Assembly: GCA_900545725.1 (NCBI GenBank)
Contig: URAI01000115.1
Span: forward strand, 1 to 6,543
DNA: 6,543 bases
Source of the DNA: an uncultured Eubacterium sp.
GTDB lineage: Bacteria > Bacillota > Clostridia > Lachnospirales > Lachnospiraceae
Reading direction: 5' to 3'
A program made the position numbers and the translations under genes. The notes beneath the pieces are model-generated. The model was not told the origin of the DNA, made no database searches, and saw nothing but the letters and a program-made list of their open reading frames with translations. Numbering within the stretch: position 1 is the stretch's first letter; the number at the start of each line of letters is the position of its first letter. This document shows, piece after piece, positions 5,497-6,543 of the stretch.

Positions 5497-5523
5497 AGAA
5501 TGTGCCAAGGCACATTCTTTTTT
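5497..5523 (+). terminator. Second rho-independent terminator before pgk
   Basis: AGAATGTGCC (5497-5506) and GGCACATTCT (5509-5518) are perfect 10-base complements. The stem closes effectively with a CAAG tetraloop and is followed by T bases through 5523. It ends the hairpin cluster that begins at 5379 and lies 107 bases before the pgk start. Confidence 0.8.
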
Positions 5524-5524
5524 A

Positions 5525-5604
5525 CACGGAAAGCGCGCGAAAGCCCGCCTCCCGCGTAAGACTCCGGCGGCTGCCGTGGGTCGGAAGACAGGAAGATGTC
5601 TGTC
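5525..5604 (+). other. GC-rich structured pgk leader
   Basis: CACGG (5525-5529) pairs with CCGTG (5574-5578). Inside it, AGCCCGCC (5542-5549) pairs with GGCGGCT (5566-5572) with one bulged C. A further GACAG/CTGTC hairpin lies at 5587-5604, just before the ribosome site. I found no convincing -35/-10 pair between 5386 and 5610, so the origin of the pgk transcript is unclear. Confidence 0.3.
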
Positions 5605-5630
5605 AGAAAATATCAAGGAGGAATTCCGAC

Positions 5631-6543
5631 ATGTCTTTAAATAAGAAAACAGTTGATGATATCAACGTAAAAGGTAAAAGAGTTTTAGTCCGCTGCGATT
5701 TCAATGTACCGCTTAAGAACGGCGAGATCACAGATGAGACACGTATCAACGCGGCTCTCCCGACGATCCAGAAGCTGATCAACGATGGCGGCAAGGTAAT
5801 TCTCTGCTCCCACCTCGGAAAAGTTAAAAACGGACCGAACGAGGGAGAATCCCTTGCACCGGTTGCAAAGAGCCTTTCCGCAAAGCTTGGAAAGGAAGTT
5901 GTATTCGTTTCTGATTACAATGTAACCGGTGAAGCTGCAACAAAGGCAGTGGATGCTATGAAAGAAGGGGACGTAGTCCTTCTTCAGAATACACGTTTCC
6001 GTGGCGCTGAGGAGACAAAGAACGGCGAGAAGTTCAGCAAAGAGCTCGCGGATCTCGCAGACGATTATGTATGCGATGCATTCGGTTCCTCCCACAGAGC
6101 ACACGCTTCCGTAGCAGGTGTTACAAAATTCATCTCCGCAAAGGGCGGCTCCAACGTAGTCGGATACCTGATGGAGAAAGAGATCGCGTTCCTTGGAAAC
6201 GCGGTTGAGAATCCGGTTCGTCCGTTCGTAGCGATCCTCGGCGGCGCAAAGGTTGCTGATAAGTTAAATGTGATCTCCAACCTGCTTGAGAAGTGTGATA
6301 CCCTCATCATCGGCGGCGGTATGGCTTATACCTTCTTAAAGGCACAGGGCAAGGAGATCGGTAAGTCCTTAGTTGACGATACAAAGATCGACTACTGCAA
6401 GGAGATGATGGAGAAGGCAGAAAAGCTTGGAAAGAAGCTTCTCCTTCCGGTAGATACAACTGTTGTTGCTGAGTTCCCGAACCCGATCGACGCACCGGTT
6501 GAGGTTGAGTACGTTTCCGTGGACGCGATCCCGGCAGACAAAG
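5631..6543 (+). CDS. pgk: Phosphoglycerate kinase, 3' partial
   Basis: This cytosolic enzyme transfers the acyl phosphate of 1,3-bisphosphoglycerate to ADP, making ATP and 3-phosphoglycerate, the step directly after GAPDH. The ATG at 5631 follows AAGGAGG (5615-5621) at nine bases. The frame stays open to the window end, giving 304 complete codons of the usual 395-400. Visible motifs are RVLVRCDFNVPL (17-28), with substrate-contact residues Asp23 and Asn25, then Arg38, SHLGK (60-64) and NTRF with Arg122. DAFGSSHRAHAS (149-160), ILGGAKVADKL and the hinge-region IIGGGMAYTFLK follow. The family often has SHLGRP where this protein has SHLGK, a variant I associate with clostridial enzymes. Codon use (CCG, TCC, ATC, GGC) resembles the 3' part of gap and differs from the genes to the left. 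Two terminators separate it from gap and no promoter is evident. Confidence 0.97.
   Translation, partial: MSLNKKTVDDINVKGKRVLVRCDFNVPLKNGEITDETRINAALPTIQKLINDGGKVILCSHLGKVKNGPNEGESLAPVAKSLSAKLGKEVVFVSDYNVTGEAATKAVDAMKEGDVVLLQNTRFRGAEETKNGEKFSKELADLADDYVCDAFGSSHRAHASVAGVTKFISAKGGSNVVGYLMEKEIAFLGNAVENPVRPFVAILGGAKVADKLNVISNLLEKCDTLIIGGGMAYTFLKAQGKEIGKSLVDDTKIDYCKEMMEKAEKLGKKLLLPVDTTVVAEFPNPIDAPVEVEYVSVDAIPADK

Noticed and set aside
5379..5523. CRISPR array or insertion sequence in the gap-pgk spacer
   Set aside because: The repeats are inverted hairpins of different sequence, not equal direct repeats with spacers. No transposase frame or target-site duplication is visible.
5310..6495. Several long minus-strand open frames opposite the end of gap, the spacer and pgk
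   Set aside because: They lie antisense to pgk, whose motifs are unmistakable, or run through hairpins. Their translations are low-complexity and Arg/Ser/Cys rich with no recognisable domain, and no ribosome site supports them.

Overview
The window looks like a chromosomal segment of a low-to-moderate GC Firmicute, most plausibly a Clostridia member of the Lachnospiraceae type. The reasons are AT-rich intergenic DNA, strong AGGAGG-type ribosome binding sites, a type I NAD-dependent gap followed by pgk, and a Na/Pi cotransporter carrying a C-terminal PhoU domain. The lineage is inferred from style and protein sequence, not from a database search. No mobile element, CRISPR array, tRNA or rRNA was seen.

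Layout from left to right. The 3' two thirds of a cysteine desulfurase gene (1-729, +, cut by the window start) is followed by a GC-rich hairpin and T-tract terminator (815-861). A PHP-family histidinol-phosphatase-like gene (975-1796, -) converges on it. The 350-base divergent region 1797-2146 holds a TTGACA promoter for the PHP gene. It also holds an array of PhoP-box-like TTTACA repeats ending at a perfect TATAAT for the rightward gene. That gene (2147-3838, +) encodes a Na+/phosphate cotransporter with a cytoplasmic PhoU-like domain. The 440-base gap 3839-4278 contains an isolated three-stem palindromic element (3981-4063), two Rex-operator-like sites (4130-4147 and 4224-4241), a 12-bp inverted repeat and a sigma-A-type promoter (4186-4214). 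These lead into gap (4279-5313, +). A strong terminator, a 20-bp inverted repeat, several short hairpins and a second terminator fill 5351-5523. pgk (5631-6543, +) then runs off the right edge.

Functionally, gap and pgk encode consecutive glycolytic steps: oxidative phosphorylation of glyceraldehyde-3-phosphate, then ATP formation from 1,3-bisphosphoglycerate. The Rex-like sites suggest control of gap by the NADH/NAD+ ratio, and the PhoP-like repeats suggest induction of the phosphate transporter under phosphate starvation. Both regulatory readings are inferences from motifs.

The most unusual feature is a change in base composition and codon choice inside gap. Codons 1-153 have about 29% GC at third positions and use TCA serine codons with no TCC and no GGC. 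Codons 154-344 have about 53% and use TCC, CCG and GGC heavily. Everything to the right, including the intergenic hairpins and pgk, is GC-richer than everything to the left. This suggests either a recombination junction inside gap or a chimeric assembly.
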